Source: Psococerastis gibbosa (lineage: Eukaryota; Arthropoda; Insecta; Psocodea; Psocidae). Taken from it: a stretch of 64,000 bases of DNA. Position 1 is the stretch's first letter. Each line of letters begins with the position of its first letter. The notes beneath the pieces are model-generated. The model saw only the letters and a program-made list of their open reading frames with translations. It did not search any database and was not told the DNA's origin. The translations under genes and the position numbers were made by a program. Location of the stretch: NCBI GenBank assembly GCA_963971405.1, contig OZ020484.1, positions 30,216,770-30,280,769 on the forward strand, read 5' to 3'. Positions 24,844 through 38,355 of this stretch are shown here, piece after piece.

Positions 24844-25869
24844 CTCCTTCACATACGAGTTTTTTCTCATCAGGATGGGCAAAAGCAATGACAGAGTTTA
24901 AACAGACTATTACTACATAGTAAAGGAGATCAATACACAGTATCCGAACTATGTTGTAAGTATGAATGACATTGTGCCTTGATATTTGAACAATACAACC
25001 AAAATCGATCGCAATGCTCGCTCGTTAGTATCCATTTCCTGTGAACTAGAACACCGACGAATTGGTGGAAATATCGTATAACGGTAATGGAATCTCGAAA
25101 AGCTAAATAGGTTCCACCGAAATGCTATTTCAATAGCCATCATTTACTTCAAACTAGATTATTACATTAATTATTATTAATATTATTATATTGCCAACTT
25201 ATGTTGTTATTATTGAACCGCACAGCAGGTAGGTATAGGCTGTATGAATTTAGCCTTTTACCTAGGTGGTGTCAAAATGAAAGTACCTTATCAGTGTGCT
25301 ATTCGCGGTTGGGATTTCCTGATGTGCAGACCGGAACTCTATTATTTTAAATCTGAATTGTTTGAGCCCCCTAACTAAAACGTAAATTTAACACTAGCTC
25401 AAAAATTAGTTGAAAGTACACTTGGCCTAGACTTGTGACTTGTAACTTACATAGAAAATTAAATGAAGAATGTCTGGTTTGGGTGGCCAATATTTGCATT
25501 CCGTATCCTACCTATTTTTTTAAAGTCAATTTATTTGCGATTTCCTTAACAAGATTTGATTGGACATTAAATTATTCTTTGTTTATCATGTCTGTAGTTG
25601 GTAGGGACGAAAGGTTGAGGTTCGAGAACCACGGCTCCACATTGAAAGAAGAATTGTCTAGGTTCACCAAACCCTCATAGCCCATAGGGCATCTTAATGT
25701 AGAGGGGAAAAGGTTACCACCGGGCATGTTGCTTACCTCCCAAATAGAGCAGTTGTCACGATAGAAGATCCTGTATCAGTTCTCAGACATAGATCTCATT
25801 GTGTTGACGTGCCACGAGGTTCTCTAGCATGACAAGGTTGGCTTGAGAATTCTTCTTTTAGTTTACTAA

Positions 25870-26062
25870 GGCGGCAATTCCACCGGCGAATTTACTTCAT
25901 TTGTGATTTGAGATTTTTGTTTGTTTTGTTTTAAGGAGACTATTATGTAGATACTTAATTTATAATAGATAAGTTAAGAATCTACATAATAGTATCCTTA
26001 AAACAAAACAAACCAAAAATCTCAAATCAAAAATGAAGTGAATGCGCGGTGGAATTGTCGCC
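25870..26062. mobile_element. Fold-back MITE, 193 bp (group A)
   Basis: Arms of about 80 bp are almost perfect reverse complements, including TCTCAAATC and AAAACAAAACAAACC stretches and the loop-proximal CTACATAATAGT. The tips are GGCGGCAATTCCACCG / GGCGACAATTCCACCG. The flanks are TAA and TTA. Confidence 0.82.
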
Positions 26063-29000
26063 TTAGCACGTAGATATGAATAGTTACCATAGTTACCTTT
26101 TTTGCCATCTGGGTGAACGCTACCAGTACTACACTTCAACATTTGCCAAGTAAACTTACAGTTAGATATTTGCATTGACCCGGTTTTAAATTAAAAAATG
26201 CTAAATATCCGTAGTATAACAAAACAACCAGAAGTTCTTGATGACGTCAGAAAAGCACACAATAATCTTGTCAAAATACTAATAGAACAATTACCTTGTG
26301 TCATTTATTGTGTCAGCTCAAATAAAAACAGTGATGTGGTCCCCAAAAGGTTATAAATCTTTAACACCAATATAATAACAAGGTTTGCCACGTGTAACAA
26401 TCCTCCTAAACGTCAATCTTTCGGACGATTTTCGCAGTTGAAGTGTTTGGACAGAAGTATCGCAGTTGAATAGATTGTTTTAAAAATGGGGAGCACCCCA
26501 TATGATGGAGGGTTGTTTTTGAGTCCGGTCCACGGCGCGTCAGCTCCGCGGCTACTGGACCAACCCCCACCCGCCAACGAGTTTCAAACTCGCACGTACT
26601 ATTTTATCTTCTTTGATTTCTCCCCTTTTTCTTTTTTTGGGTTTTTCTTTTCAATTGCTTTGCACTCGTAAAATAGAATATCTGTATAAGTTTAACGACT
26701 GTAAGAGTGGGTTCTAATAATTATGCTTCCTATAACGTTAGTTTACTTTATGTACACATTAGCCGATATTCGTCATCATGCCCAATGTCCCAGAACTTAT
26801 TTTAAAGTACCTATTTCCATATTATATCGTATTTTTTTAAATATTAATTTCCCTAGTTAGCTTCAATTTGTGACAGCCTATTTCTTACTGAAAACTATTT
26901 TTTTTTTTTTTTTTTTAATTTTAAGGTTATTATTTTTGTCATTTTTTTAAAAAGAAAAATGTAGGCTTCCTTCAAGGTTATAGTGTTCTGAAAGTGTTAT
27001 GGTCACTTTGAAATGGCAGAACCTACCAGGTAAAGAAGGCTTTCCGAAAAACTTAGACTTCGGCTAGTGACTAAGAGAAGTCTAAAGAATACTTTACTGG
27101 ACAATTTCTCATTTCTCGAATCCGCTATAAAAGAAAGATGGATTAACACGAACAACCATCACCTCCACTTACGTGAAGACAATTATAGAGTAGGCTAATA
27201 CACCTATATGGGCTAATAGACCTATATGATAGGCCCTAATCCATGACATTCAGGCCATTATTACCGTACGATAGCTCAGAAATGTGCACTGATAGCTTTT
27301 GTATACTATACCTGTTTTGCAAATAATCACGACTGATTTGAAAATATCTGATAAAAGGACACTAAAGCACTCTCGTTCCAGCACCTCTTCCACTCAGAGA
27401 CTGATTATTTATTTATTTTCCAAATTAAATTTAAAGCCATTTATTGTAGATTACTAAATAAGCATTAACTAAGGGAACATTACGTAAGATATTATTAACA
27501 ATCCTAGCCTAGTAGATCCAATGAATTTTTTTTTTTAAGCCTCACGTTTGTTAGTAAATGTTGCGATTTATAAGCTAACCATCAGTACAAATGTCTTGGT
27601 TCTTCACACTCTATTTCGTTGACCTGACCTGACCTGACTAGCCTTGAACGTTATAAGCGTTAATAAACCCCCAAAACATTCCTCACTTTGTTTCCTTCGA
27701 AGATATTGGTGTTATTTGAGTATTAATTAAATTAAAAAGCAATCACTGAATACGAGAAGTGTCACACTAACTACTAAGTGCACCCTCTAAAGGTGACTTG
27801 CGTCGTGGCCCTTATCATTACAAAACATTATAAATCGGAGAGTGGTCGAATATACTCAAAAAGGTATATCTTCCCCCTTACTATTTACTCCATTTTATCA
27901 AATGTTTCTAAAAAATTTCCAGCTCTCTAGGTCCTTTAACGTTGCATAAAAATCTTTCCTTATCTCATAGCAACCTTAAAATTTTAAAAACATCCTCAGA
28001 CCAGAATAGCCCCAAAACTACCCGAGCTACAGTGCCAACAAAACAATTTAATTAAAATTCCACAGGAACCCCGTAATAAAAAGGTTTTGCCACAGACATT
28101 TTTTTGGTGTGGACAGCCGATGGCTTGCTAGCTGGGATCACATGTCATTTACAGGCAGCTTCGATGATTGGCAAACAGAAAAACCACCCTTCGTTCTGTG
28201 CGGCCAAAAATATGCATGGGGAAGATGCCTTTGACTCGGCATCTGGTTTTGTAGTTATCCAATACCTTTCATCCTCAGCTGCTAGGGTGGGGACAACCCC
28301 TGGGGCATATGCTCTAGCTCTGGGGCTGAGCCCCATATTACGAGTCGCCCTGAATTTTTCAAAACTATTGTCTACTAGTCACCTACTTTTATTAGCTTTT
28401 TATTCTGCTGGTGATAATAAGGGGGGTATGTTATCATTTTTATTCTGGAGTATATTTCCCGAGCTTTGATTTTTTTTATCTTAGATAATAGGGGGACTTT
28501 GTTTTGCTTGTAGGTGCATGTTTACAATTTTTTTCTTTTTTCTTTTTATCGCATTTTATGTATTACTGGAAGTTCTTGTTATTCTTTCTAGGAATTGCAA
28601 AAATGAATTTTTAGCGTTTATTGTAGTTATATGCGACTGATAGCAATAAGCACCCTAAATTGTGTATTCTTGACAATGAGCCGTTATCTAGTCTATCGCA
28701 TTTTCAGTCCATGCAGTACTGTGGATTATATTGCTTTTTCACTGATCAATATAATGCATTCTGATTCAAACTAAATCTTGGAGGATTTCATTTAAACGAA
28801 GTATTTGTTTAAAATGTTAAATATTTCTATGAATTTTCTATTAATGCATACATATTTTTTGCGATAAAAATATTTATTTTTATGAAGCCTTATTACAATA
28901 ATTTCTAACTATTATATATCCTTACCATATAATAAACATTATTTTTTTTTAGGCCTATTCGTCTAATGTGTGTGACAAAACTTAATTTAATATTTATATA

Positions 29001-29729
29001 TTTGTTTACAGCTTAAGAACGAAAGAGAAAAAGACAGAAAACTGTTTTTATATGGGCGAATTACAATCTTACATCTCTTACAATTTCAGGCTTTGGTCAT
29101 TCAGATTGTGGTCCACGAATACAATTTATTTTGTTCCTAAACTACCTATAGATATACAATATTATAACTTAGTTACGGCAGACTACATTAATTTCTTTCC
29201 AGCAATGATTCCGATAATGGATAGGCAGCAGTGCTGCCACTATCATTTCCTTTCATTTGATAATATTGAAAAGTCAGCTATCGATAGAAAAATATTTACC
29301 GTGTGTCATTTGCTTCAATACGTTAACTAATGACACCTATCAGTTTGTACAATTTGCTACCAAACTAGCCGCTATGTTCTGCTTACTCCAATTCCAATTG
29401 ATTGATTATACTTTTGTTTGAAAGCTCATCAATAAAACATTTGTAAGTTGACCTACAGATATTTTTATTTAACCGTTATAAGTCTAGCTTCACCTAATGA
29501 GTAGAATAAGCTATATATACACTGCAGAAATATAACCAGCATGGGGCGTCTGCACAACACTTGCTGCAAAACTGCAGGCTTCTTTTTTAGTCAGGTATAT
29601 TTTCATGTTTTCGAGTTGCTATTGGCGATTTGTGGGGGAAAATTGGTGTACCTACAGTGCTAGGCTTTCATCTTATGAATTTAATTGAATATCTTATATG
29701 TTTCTGTAAATTATTAAGGACGTGTCAGC

Positions 29730-30044
29730 CAGTGGCGTAGCCAGAATTTTTTTTGTCCAGTTTTCATAAAGTTTGCCCGCTTACGATAGGTTTTCGAATG
29801 GGGTGGTGTTTCATTTGGCGCTCCCCCCCCTCCGGGGATTGTTTTTTAAAAGAAAGGCCTGAAATAGTTTGTCGGGAAAAAAATTTATTTTGCAGACGAT
29901 AACTTTATTAACAAAACTGGAAAAAGGGGGGACCTGGGTCTCCCCGGTGATTTTTTTTAAATAAAAAAATTGCTATTTTGCTAAATTTTTGGGGGGGATC
30001 CGGACCCCGCTGACCCCCCCCCCCCCCTCTTGGCTACGCCACTG
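29730..30044. mobile_element. hAT-like MITE, 315 bp, poly-C
   Basis: Ends CAGTGGCGTAGCCAG / CAGTGGCGTAGCCAA. The flanking 8-mers GTGTCAGC and TGCTCAGC agree at the last five positions only. The interior has G and C tracts and GGATCCGGACCCC. Confidence 0.75.
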
Positions 30045-32487
30045 TGCTCAGCCCCCGTCTGTTAAAAGTTGGAGGTGTTTGAGTACCTGAGAACCGTTCA
30101 AGTTGGCAACACTGCATGCCCCAAATAATCAACGCACTGTCGCAAGTAACATACATTTCTACCCCATTTTTCCTGCATTCGTTTCATATTAATTGACAAC
30201 TTCTTGCTGTGTACATCTGCCGGCTTCGAACTCAATGTCAATAAATAAATAAATTCACTGCCCCAAGTTGCTAGAGTCTAATGTACTTATCTTCCGTATT
30301 AAAATAATAATTTGAATACAGCAGTATCATTAGGTACTATGGTATACGAGTAAAGACTTGTTTGCGTCCAATACCGACCTGAAAAAATTAACCCTAGTAA
30401 TTTTACCTCATAAAACAAAACATTTTAAACGCATCCAAATTTCTTCAAATAGTGTCATCAAGAACACTCCCTCCTCATAGTACCCTATAATCAACTTTAA
30501 ACGTCCCACATTTTTAACGACACCATTGATGGTTGAAAAACAATGTCTTTTGGCCAATTTAATTGTATAGTACTGCGAGTCGAAAGTATACAATTTCTTG
30601 TCATTACAGGTAACGAGTGTTAGTTAAAAGGCTCCTTCTCGAATGCGCTGAATTATACTGTAATAAAATGCTCCCAAATCTACCCTTGCGCGCTGCTCGG
30701 CAATAGACAAAAAACTCCCTTACCAACACCTGGCACTATGGTTCCGCCATCTTTGATTACAATCATTTTTCAGTGAGATATTTTATCACGTGGCCCTTTT
30801 TTGAGACTATGTTTGTTATAGGCATGGTGGTATCAAAGTAGGTTTAGAAACCAAGATCTTCTAGCGAACTTTTAAGGCCAATACCTTATTACTATCAGTT
30901 TTTTTTTTCTGTTTATACACACTTGCTGTTCAGTGGCGGCTCTTGAAATTTTAAGGTGGGGGGGGGCGGAAAAACATTCGGGGGGGGGGGGCAGGCCCCA
31001 CCGGGCACCCCCAGGCCCCGTAGCAGAGCTAAAAATAAGAGTTTATATTTTTACTTGCGTATCCCTGCCCTTTAATCACACACCTAGGTGGTTTCGGCAA
31101 TTTTAGCACACATTGCTTCTTGGTTTTACTTGTGAAATATCACACATACACAGTATTTGTTTAATTTAACGGACACTCGCGATTTGCTAGGAAACTAGGT
31201 AGTATGATATTGCTCTTTGGATATCAAGGCGTGCTGCAGGTAACAATTTAATTTTCTCCAGCGTATTCCTTGCAGTGTGAATCATCCTGATTCCAGGTAT
31301 GTCTTATTATCTGCCGCACCCTTTGTCATATTTGTTTGAGACTTCAAATTGCCGGCAGTTTGCGCCATACTAGTTTGAGGGTTTCCACCCTCTTTTGTAG
31401 AAGTCTGTCGGCGGACCACCTATTTCGTTTTCTGACTCACCAATGCGGTTTGTCGTAGTTGTCTGTTGTATGTGCAAAATAGATACCGTACTCGGTGTCT
31501 ATACTTTTTCATTACTTTTAATCCAATACAATATTTAAGACTCGTGTATCGTACGCTATAGTGGAGAAAGACAGAAACTATTTTATTCCTTCAAACCTTA
31601 CTAGGCTATATCCATGTGGGTTTTGTGCCAATCAATAATTGCTAACAGCAATAAAACTTGTAAGAAATATAGAAAATTGCCGTTATTTTCCAAATGAGCA
31701 AATTTTGGGCATTTTACAATTAACCCATTAATATACTCATTAATTAACCCACAAATGAAACTAAAACAAATAAAAGGTTAAAATATAACTTTTATTTTAA
31801 TTTTAACTTTTCACTATTACACAACACTTCTTCATGTCAATTTTATTAAGAGCAGGCAATAAAACTTAAGAAATCTCAGAAAATACAATAGATCTGAGAA
31901 TAGAGAAGTTTACAATTTACACCTGGCCTAAAAGTGTTTTTTGGCTCTAAATATTTAATACAGTATGTAACAACATATAGGCCTACCTTATTTGCTAGGG
32001 ATAAATAATGTTATATTACTTATAATGTTAATAATAGTATTTAAACATTTCGTTGGTTTCACGTTGTTAAAAATCTGTATAAGGCGCAAAGGCAGTCTAG
32101 CTGTTGTGTAATGAGCGCTTAAAATTTAAATAGAAACATTAGTGGCCTCACAGATGAGTGCTAAAGGTCTTCACACCCAATATTTCCACGCGTAGTTTAC
32201 TTCTTTTTGGCTTAGGCTTGAAGACCCATTTTGGTCCCTTAACGATTATCAGTAATGTTTTGTTTAAGTCATGAATGGCCTTCTTAATTTTCTTAATACT
32301 TGTGCGAGTCTCCACACACCATGTGATCGGAGAAGTGTCGTAACTCAACACAAGTATTATGCTACCTAGTGAGACGACTGAATAGGTCAATCGGATACAT
32401 TCAAAAAAATGTTTGTTTCCGATTAACCTCTTATTATATAGAAAAGTCAGTGAGTATGGTTCTTTTCTAGTGTAATGCACATAGTTA

Positions 32488-32658
32488 CATGGGCGGATCC
32501 AGCGCAAAATTTAGTTGTTTGAAAGTTTAAAAGGTATTTTTTTTTTTTAAAGTTGAGTTTTATTGATTTTTTGTTTGTTTTACTAGGTATCTTATGAATT
32601 TTCACATTCAGGGGTGGTAATGACCCCCCCCCCCCCCCCCCCCGTGGATCCACCATTG
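32488..32658. mobile_element. hAT-type MITE, 171 bp, poly-C
   Basis: Ends CATGGGCGGATCCA / CAATGGTGGATCCA. The 8-bp flanks CATAGTTA (32480-32487) and CATAGGTA (32659-32666) match at 7 of 8. A C tract of about 20 lies just inside the right end. Confidence 0.82.
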
Positions 32659-34159
32659 CATAGGTACATGCACCCTTTCATATAGTCCAAATCAAAACGG
32701 TTTAATACCGAATAACTTGTGTCTCGCCAAGCTTGAAAAATTGGTAGCTACTATATTATACACAAGAAAGCATCAATCAATAAGACACCCTTCAAAAATA
32801 TCATGGACATCATGGTACCAATTAATTTTCCATAAAAAATTTTATGAATTTTTTGAAAGAATTTCTTAACATTCTTTACTATCGATGATACGATATATTA
32901 GAAGAACTAGGTACCAACCAATGTGTGGTAACAATGACATTGAATTAAATCATAAACCTTTTGTAGGGAGCCATAACGTTTCTGTATGGACCCGGAAATT
33001 TTTATGGTACCGTAAAACGTATATAGCTTCCCTATTTATTGTAAAGGTGGTATGTTATCGTAATCCCGATGCTTCCTATCTCCCCATGTTAATCCCCCGG
33101 CCTTGATTGTGTGAGTCTCCTTGCCTGACTAATAAAATTAGTGATAACGCCACGAAAATCCAACTCCTTAAACCGGGTCATTCAACAGAGTGTCACTCCA
33201 ATGAGCCACTCCTGAATACTGGTTTCCCTGCAAAGATAAATTCCCCCTTTTTGCATTAAGTGGAAGCTGACCATACTAGCTGGAGGGCCATCCACAGCTC
33301 AGTCAATCAACGATTCCGCAGTTGTGACCTAGCGTAAGTGGGAGGTTCTCGCCATAAGGCCAATACAGTCCAAGCTATTAATATGGCCACCCAACTCGTA
33401 AAACCATCGAGTGGTGACCCAAGTCAAGTGCGCAGTGCTTCTGCGCCTGTTTTCTTATTTCAGCCCGGCTAGTTGAATTGTTCATTTGTTTTTCATTGTC
33501 CGATGGTCACATTTCCATTGAAATTTCCCTTATAATACTTAGCTTATGGTTATTTTATTATCGTTGAAGCTGAAGATATTGGCTACCCCTGAATCACCCG
33601 AATTATGTTAGTTTATATTTTCTATTTCAATAAATAGGTACTTAATTTACCGAGGAATTATTGTAATTCGGTAAATTGCCCGTATCAGGTAAACGGAAAG
33701 GAAAGAAAAAATCCTTATATTCCTATGTATGATATTATGATCCTCTAGTTATTAGTCTAGTACTTGGATAGACCAAATCTTTACAACTTACACGTCTTAA
33801 ATAAAAGGAAAACTGTAATCTAATACGATTTTTTGTTGATCTAGGGGTGGGTAATATCTACCATCAGCTTTCTCAAAACAACGAAGTACTAAGGAATAAA
33901 ATACAGAAGCTAAAGGTCATTAGTAAATCAATAATTAATAAATCAAAGACTAGATTGTATCTATTGTAACATTGAAATCCTGGAGTGAATTCCCAATCAC
34001 GCATTTCTGAAAATAGTAAAATAATACTGTAGGCAACTTACTGTAGGTACTTATTTCATGATTAATCTAGGCTAATCACTATAAATAATCTATTAAATTT
34101 TAATTTGAATGATGCTAAAATAATAATAAACTGAGGGATTACACCTAAACTGCCGTTAA

Positions 34160-34382
34160 CATAATAAATAAATAAATAAGGAACTTTTTATACAATTACT
34201 AAGCCAACCTAGCGGAGTTAGGGCTATCTCTATAGCCCTCTCTAACACTAAACTAGGAAGACCCGGGACCACCTGCTTTACATGACCTCCGAAGCATGAT
34301 AAGGAAATGTAGTAAATGTGGACTCGAACCAACAATCTTTCGGATGAAGGTCAGAGCCCTTACCACTACTCCACATGCCCTA
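34160..34382 (-). repeat. tRNA-derived SINE, family 2, near full length
   Basis: Minus strand: a head with GGCATGTGGAGTAGTGGTAA and box B GGTTCGAGTCC (34320-34330). The body follows with CATGCTTCGGAGGTCATG, TTCCTAGTTTAGTGTTAGAG and AACTCCGCTAGGTTGGCTTA, and ends in an (ATTT)n tail at 34162-34180. It has the order expected of a SINE and is the best reference copy here for the family. Confidence 0.8.
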
Positions 34383-36869
34383 CGTATATACCGGGAGCCT
34401 AGTTAATGTAAGTTTCTACTTCATAAGACCTGTAATGTCCCTTAAAGGCATCATCCTGTCTTCTGTAACATACCTCATAATACAATTTGTTTTTAAGGGT
34501 GCCAGCCTACCATTTCCCCCGGGTGTATTTAGTTTTGAGTACAATCCTTTAAAATTTGGGAACTGACCCGAAGGGATAAAAACAGACCATTCTAAAAACA
34601 GGAACGGTTTCCAAGAATCCGAGGGAATATTATATTATTAGGCCCTGATGGAGCATCGAAGCATAGGCAGCTGCAAACCAGGCAGGGCACCCCGATGTTA
34701 TATGTTTACCTGTAGTTGCCCCGAACAATGCGATTTTACACCCGATTTTGTCCTTTTCTATATTTTGGTTTCTGTTGCAAGGAACGACTTGCGCTCTTGT
34801 AGGTCTGTCTATTTATGGCAGTTCTTGTCCAAATTCCAGCACCTTTTCAATATCAGTATTTGTTGTAGACAATGCTTTTATTATTAGTGACTGTAAAATC
34901 ACACTGGAATTCAGCTTAATTATTGGAAGACTATGTTACTTATTTGTTTGATTTTATTTTTTACGCCTGTATGACAGAATGTTCTCAGCCTGAAATGTTG
35001 CTATAATTTGAATCTAAATTGTAAGCATGTTAAATAATAATATCCTTTGATCCCCACACATTACATTGAGTACGGTATGTCCTAAGTATGTTTTGTTTCA
35101 GCTTTAAAATTTAAACCTTAACTTTTATTGGCTTAATTTACTACAAAATGTTCCGTGATCATTTACTGCAGTTTTTTCTTCACCTCAAGACCCATCCGAA
35201 AAAGGTCTGATGAACTGAGTTGGCGACACCGTGGCTAGGTTTCGCAGCCTTGAGATGGAAATTTCAATGCAACCTATGCAAGCCAAGCAGACCCGTTATA
35301 ATGTTACAAATGATAACTCAAAAGTAATATTTAGGGTATTAATTACGTAGAATAATCACAATGCATCAAATCCATGTTATCGCTGTACGGTATTTCAAAC
35401 TCAATTCAGAAGATTCTGAGTGGTTTATCATGGTTTCCAGTAAATTAATTATTTATTTTGTACGTATGTACTGATAGTAAAGCTGGTTTAAAATACGATT
35501 TAAATAATAAAACTTATTTGTCGGCTCGACGCAAAGCGAATATTCCTATCAAACGCTTAACCGACCTCAAAGGCAACATTTCGGCTTGTTTAATTTTTTA
35601 TCATTAATACCATAGCACATCATAAAAAAGCTAAAAATTGTTCCCAAAGCCATCACAGTGTCATCAAAAACCCCACCAGAAATTCCGTAAAATTATGTTC
35701 ACACAGTCGTAAAAGATTCCCTAATAGCTATAAATGAACTTTTATATAGAAGTCACGAACTTTATATAGTGACTCAATTGCAGTCGAGACCTAAACTGCC
35801 ATCAATAAAAACTCATTCAGTTGAAGGGAAAAATGTGAATCTAGAAGAGGAAAGAAACAGTCAGTGGCTGACTCGAAGCCCATCGGATATATTGAAATTA
35901 ACTTGATTAACCCGATCAACGAGAAAACTGGCAGGACGACGCAAACGCCTGAAAAACGACCTCTTACTGTGATATCAATGCTCGTTATACTACTCCTATA
36001 CAGGAATACATCATATTCAAAGATTTATTACATTTTTCTAACTATCGAGAATCTATTTAAAATTAAACAAACTTGAAAAAAAGTTCAGAATTTTTTATTC
36101 GCAAATTTCACAATTCACAGAGACGATTTTGTTCACCTGGCCGAGTTAAAAACTAATCGATTGAGTCCGGCAGAGTTCTTAGCAATGTTATATATGCATC
36201 CTCTGTGGTTGGAAACTGGCTCGTCCTTTGGTGTCTTGCGGGGGTAGGGCAGACGAGAGTGTGGGCGATTTCTTTTAGCATTGGCAGACTGTACATGGAG
36301 GTCCCAGAACCACTTTTTCCCGTCCTCGGAAGGGTCTTTTGTCCCCCCTGTTTTTCTATGGCTATAATACAACGTGTATTTTGTATATTAAGTCGTTTGG
36401 AAGTGGGAGATAAATCATGTTAAGTGCGTTTTCGTTTATTGCCCACACACATACTGCGATCGAGTAGGACACTGCTAGACATGGCGTGGTTTGTCGCATT
36501 AAAATATGTAATATATAGTTTTTGGTTTATAGTACGCAAAAGAGCCATTTATGCAACAGACTGTAATTTTTTAGAAAATGAGGTTTGTTTATTGAGTAAC
36601 TTACAGTAGGTTACTTTTTACTATTATTTATTGTTGTCCTTATAAATTAATAAATACTAGTAAATGGCCCTGATAATGGTTATGTTGATTTTGGCATTGC
36701 ACTTTTGAATTTTTCTTGCACCCATATTTATTGGATGAGTGTAATAGGGATTGACGACTTTTTGTTCTATTACTAGGCAAGTTGGGGGACCTATGGGGCC
36801 GATCTCTGAATGGTGGCCTGGGACCCGAATCCAAGAATATACTACTAAACTATGTGCCCTCTTATACTT

Positions 36870-36985
36870 ACCGGAGAAGGCGGGGGACCACCCGCATAGC
36901 CTGCAAATGTAGCATGTGTGGGACTCAAAACAATCACCTTTGGGGTGAAATTCAGAGTCCGTACCACTACTCAACATGTCCTTCT
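36870..36985 (-). repeat. tRNA-derived SINE head, family 2
   Basis: Minus strand: GGACATGTTGAGTAGTGGTA, then CCCCAAAGGTGATTGTTTTG with a decayed box B (GTTTTGAGTCC, 36921-36931). It matches the head at 34160-34382. The body is not clearly preserved. Confidence 0.65.
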
Positions 36986-37587
36986 CTCTTTTATACTTAA
37001 ATTCCAACAAATGCTTATCCCAAAATGACTTGAAACCCATCTACAAGTCTGACCTACCTTTAAAGTTTAAAGTCATAAACTTGTGAAACAATGTTTCTTA
37101 GTGTATACATGTGTATACATAGACACAGTGTTTCTAGGCTTATTACTATTACCTGAATTTCTTATGTTGGGGGGTACGTTTTTGCGTATGCTTCGCGACT
37201 TATTGTGCCCCCAACTGAGAATAGCTACTCCAGATCTTTTCTTAGACTTTTGTGGGAATTTGACCCTTTTCAGGTTACATTTTTCATACATACAGTCGTA
37301 TTTTGCTTTGCTATGATCCGGATATTCCTTGCTGTTGCGATGCCACTCAACAACCGTCTGACACAATCACCAACTCCAATCAGACTAGCAAGTGCATGCT
37401 TTCTGACAGGTTTAGGCAGTCTCTTAAGATGTATACGCGATCATTGAGACATAGCAGAAATGGGTGCACTGCGTTCTAACTGCCCGGAGCACTGGTTGCT
37501 GCAAGTAAATATTTCCAACAAAAAGCGCTGTGTTTCATGAACTGTGCCACTGACAGGCCACTGATCTTGTTCTTTTGACTGTTTCAG

Positions 37588-37729
37588 GCACCCGCTGTTT
37601 CCCCTTCTCGCCCTGATATTCGAGAAATGCGAACTAGCTACCTGCACGCCGCGTGACCCGGGCGTCGCCGGTGGTGACGTCTGCTCTTCGGAGTCCTTTA
37701 ACGAGGACATTGCGGTTTTTTCCAAGCAG
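37588..37729 (+). CDS. hth: homothorax coding exon 3 (MEIS domain, first part)
   Basis: The exon begins after TTTCAG with the G that completes the split glycine. It encodes [18 protein letters not shown], then [19 protein letters not shown] and [10 protein letters not shown], and ends before GTAAGA (47 full codons, phase 0). This is the near-invariant first half of the MEIS (MH-A) homology region, the surface that binds Extradenticle/Pbx. It matches family members with only conservative differences. The segment is clearly richer in GC than its AT-rich intron flanks. There is no frameshift or missing key residue. Confidence 0.98.
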
Positions 37730-38355
37730 GTAAGATAATCATTCCGTTTGGGTTACGTTCGGAGATTGCGATAATGTCCAAAAAAATAAACAGTCAGGTG
37801 TTCATATAATACGTTTAAATAAGTTTTTTTAGAGACAATACAATTCTCCACGATAAATACGATAAATGCAATGAAGTAAGACCGATTGTTGGTATAAATG
37901 ACACAACTGAATGAAACTATTCAAACCTTGTACTATTACTGCTGTGAACATTTTTAAATTCTTTTGAAAACCAGCCGACCTATAAGCCATAAACCAATAA
38001 CTGGTACATCTGGGTTTTATAAATACAGAAAGGTATCCAATTTTGAGTAACAAAAAAAAAAAAAACAGTGTGACTGCCATAGCCCTACTCCAGCACGTAT
38101 GCCCCCCGATTTCTTAGCGCAAACCAAGTGTGTTCCTTTTCTCATACGTCATACGATATACAGCATTGTCAATATTGTCATTATGTACTAGGATGGCAGT
38201 TGGAACACTTTGAACACATAGTTTATTCGATTTTTTAAGTGCCCTCCTATCGTGGTTGTGTGTAGTAAATAACCATATGTTTTGCGCAATGTTCTTTAGT
38301 TTTCTGAATCGTACGTATATTTTGGTACCTGTAACTCCACCAGCCTCCACAAATC

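Larger units (their letters stand above)
23627..37587 (+). other. hth intron 2 (13,961 bp, phase 2)
   Basis: Donor GTGAGT, acceptor GACTGTTTCAG. It contains mobile elements at 24573, 25870, 29730, 32488, 34160 and 36870, a one-ended poly-G element starting CAGTGGCGGCTCTTG near 30931, and long T tracts (26899, 27530). A 121-codon open frame at 28104-28469 has no recognisable domain or flanking splice logic. No exon is recognised. Confidence 0.85.

Noticed and set aside
28104..28469. A 121-codon open frame in intron 2
   Set aside because: No recognised motif, no supporting splice or promoter signals, and it is inside an intron. It could be a decayed element but nothing supports a gene.
32148..32507. 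A 119-codon minus-strand open frame
   Set aside because: It runs into the MITE at 32488 for its start and contains no recognised domain.
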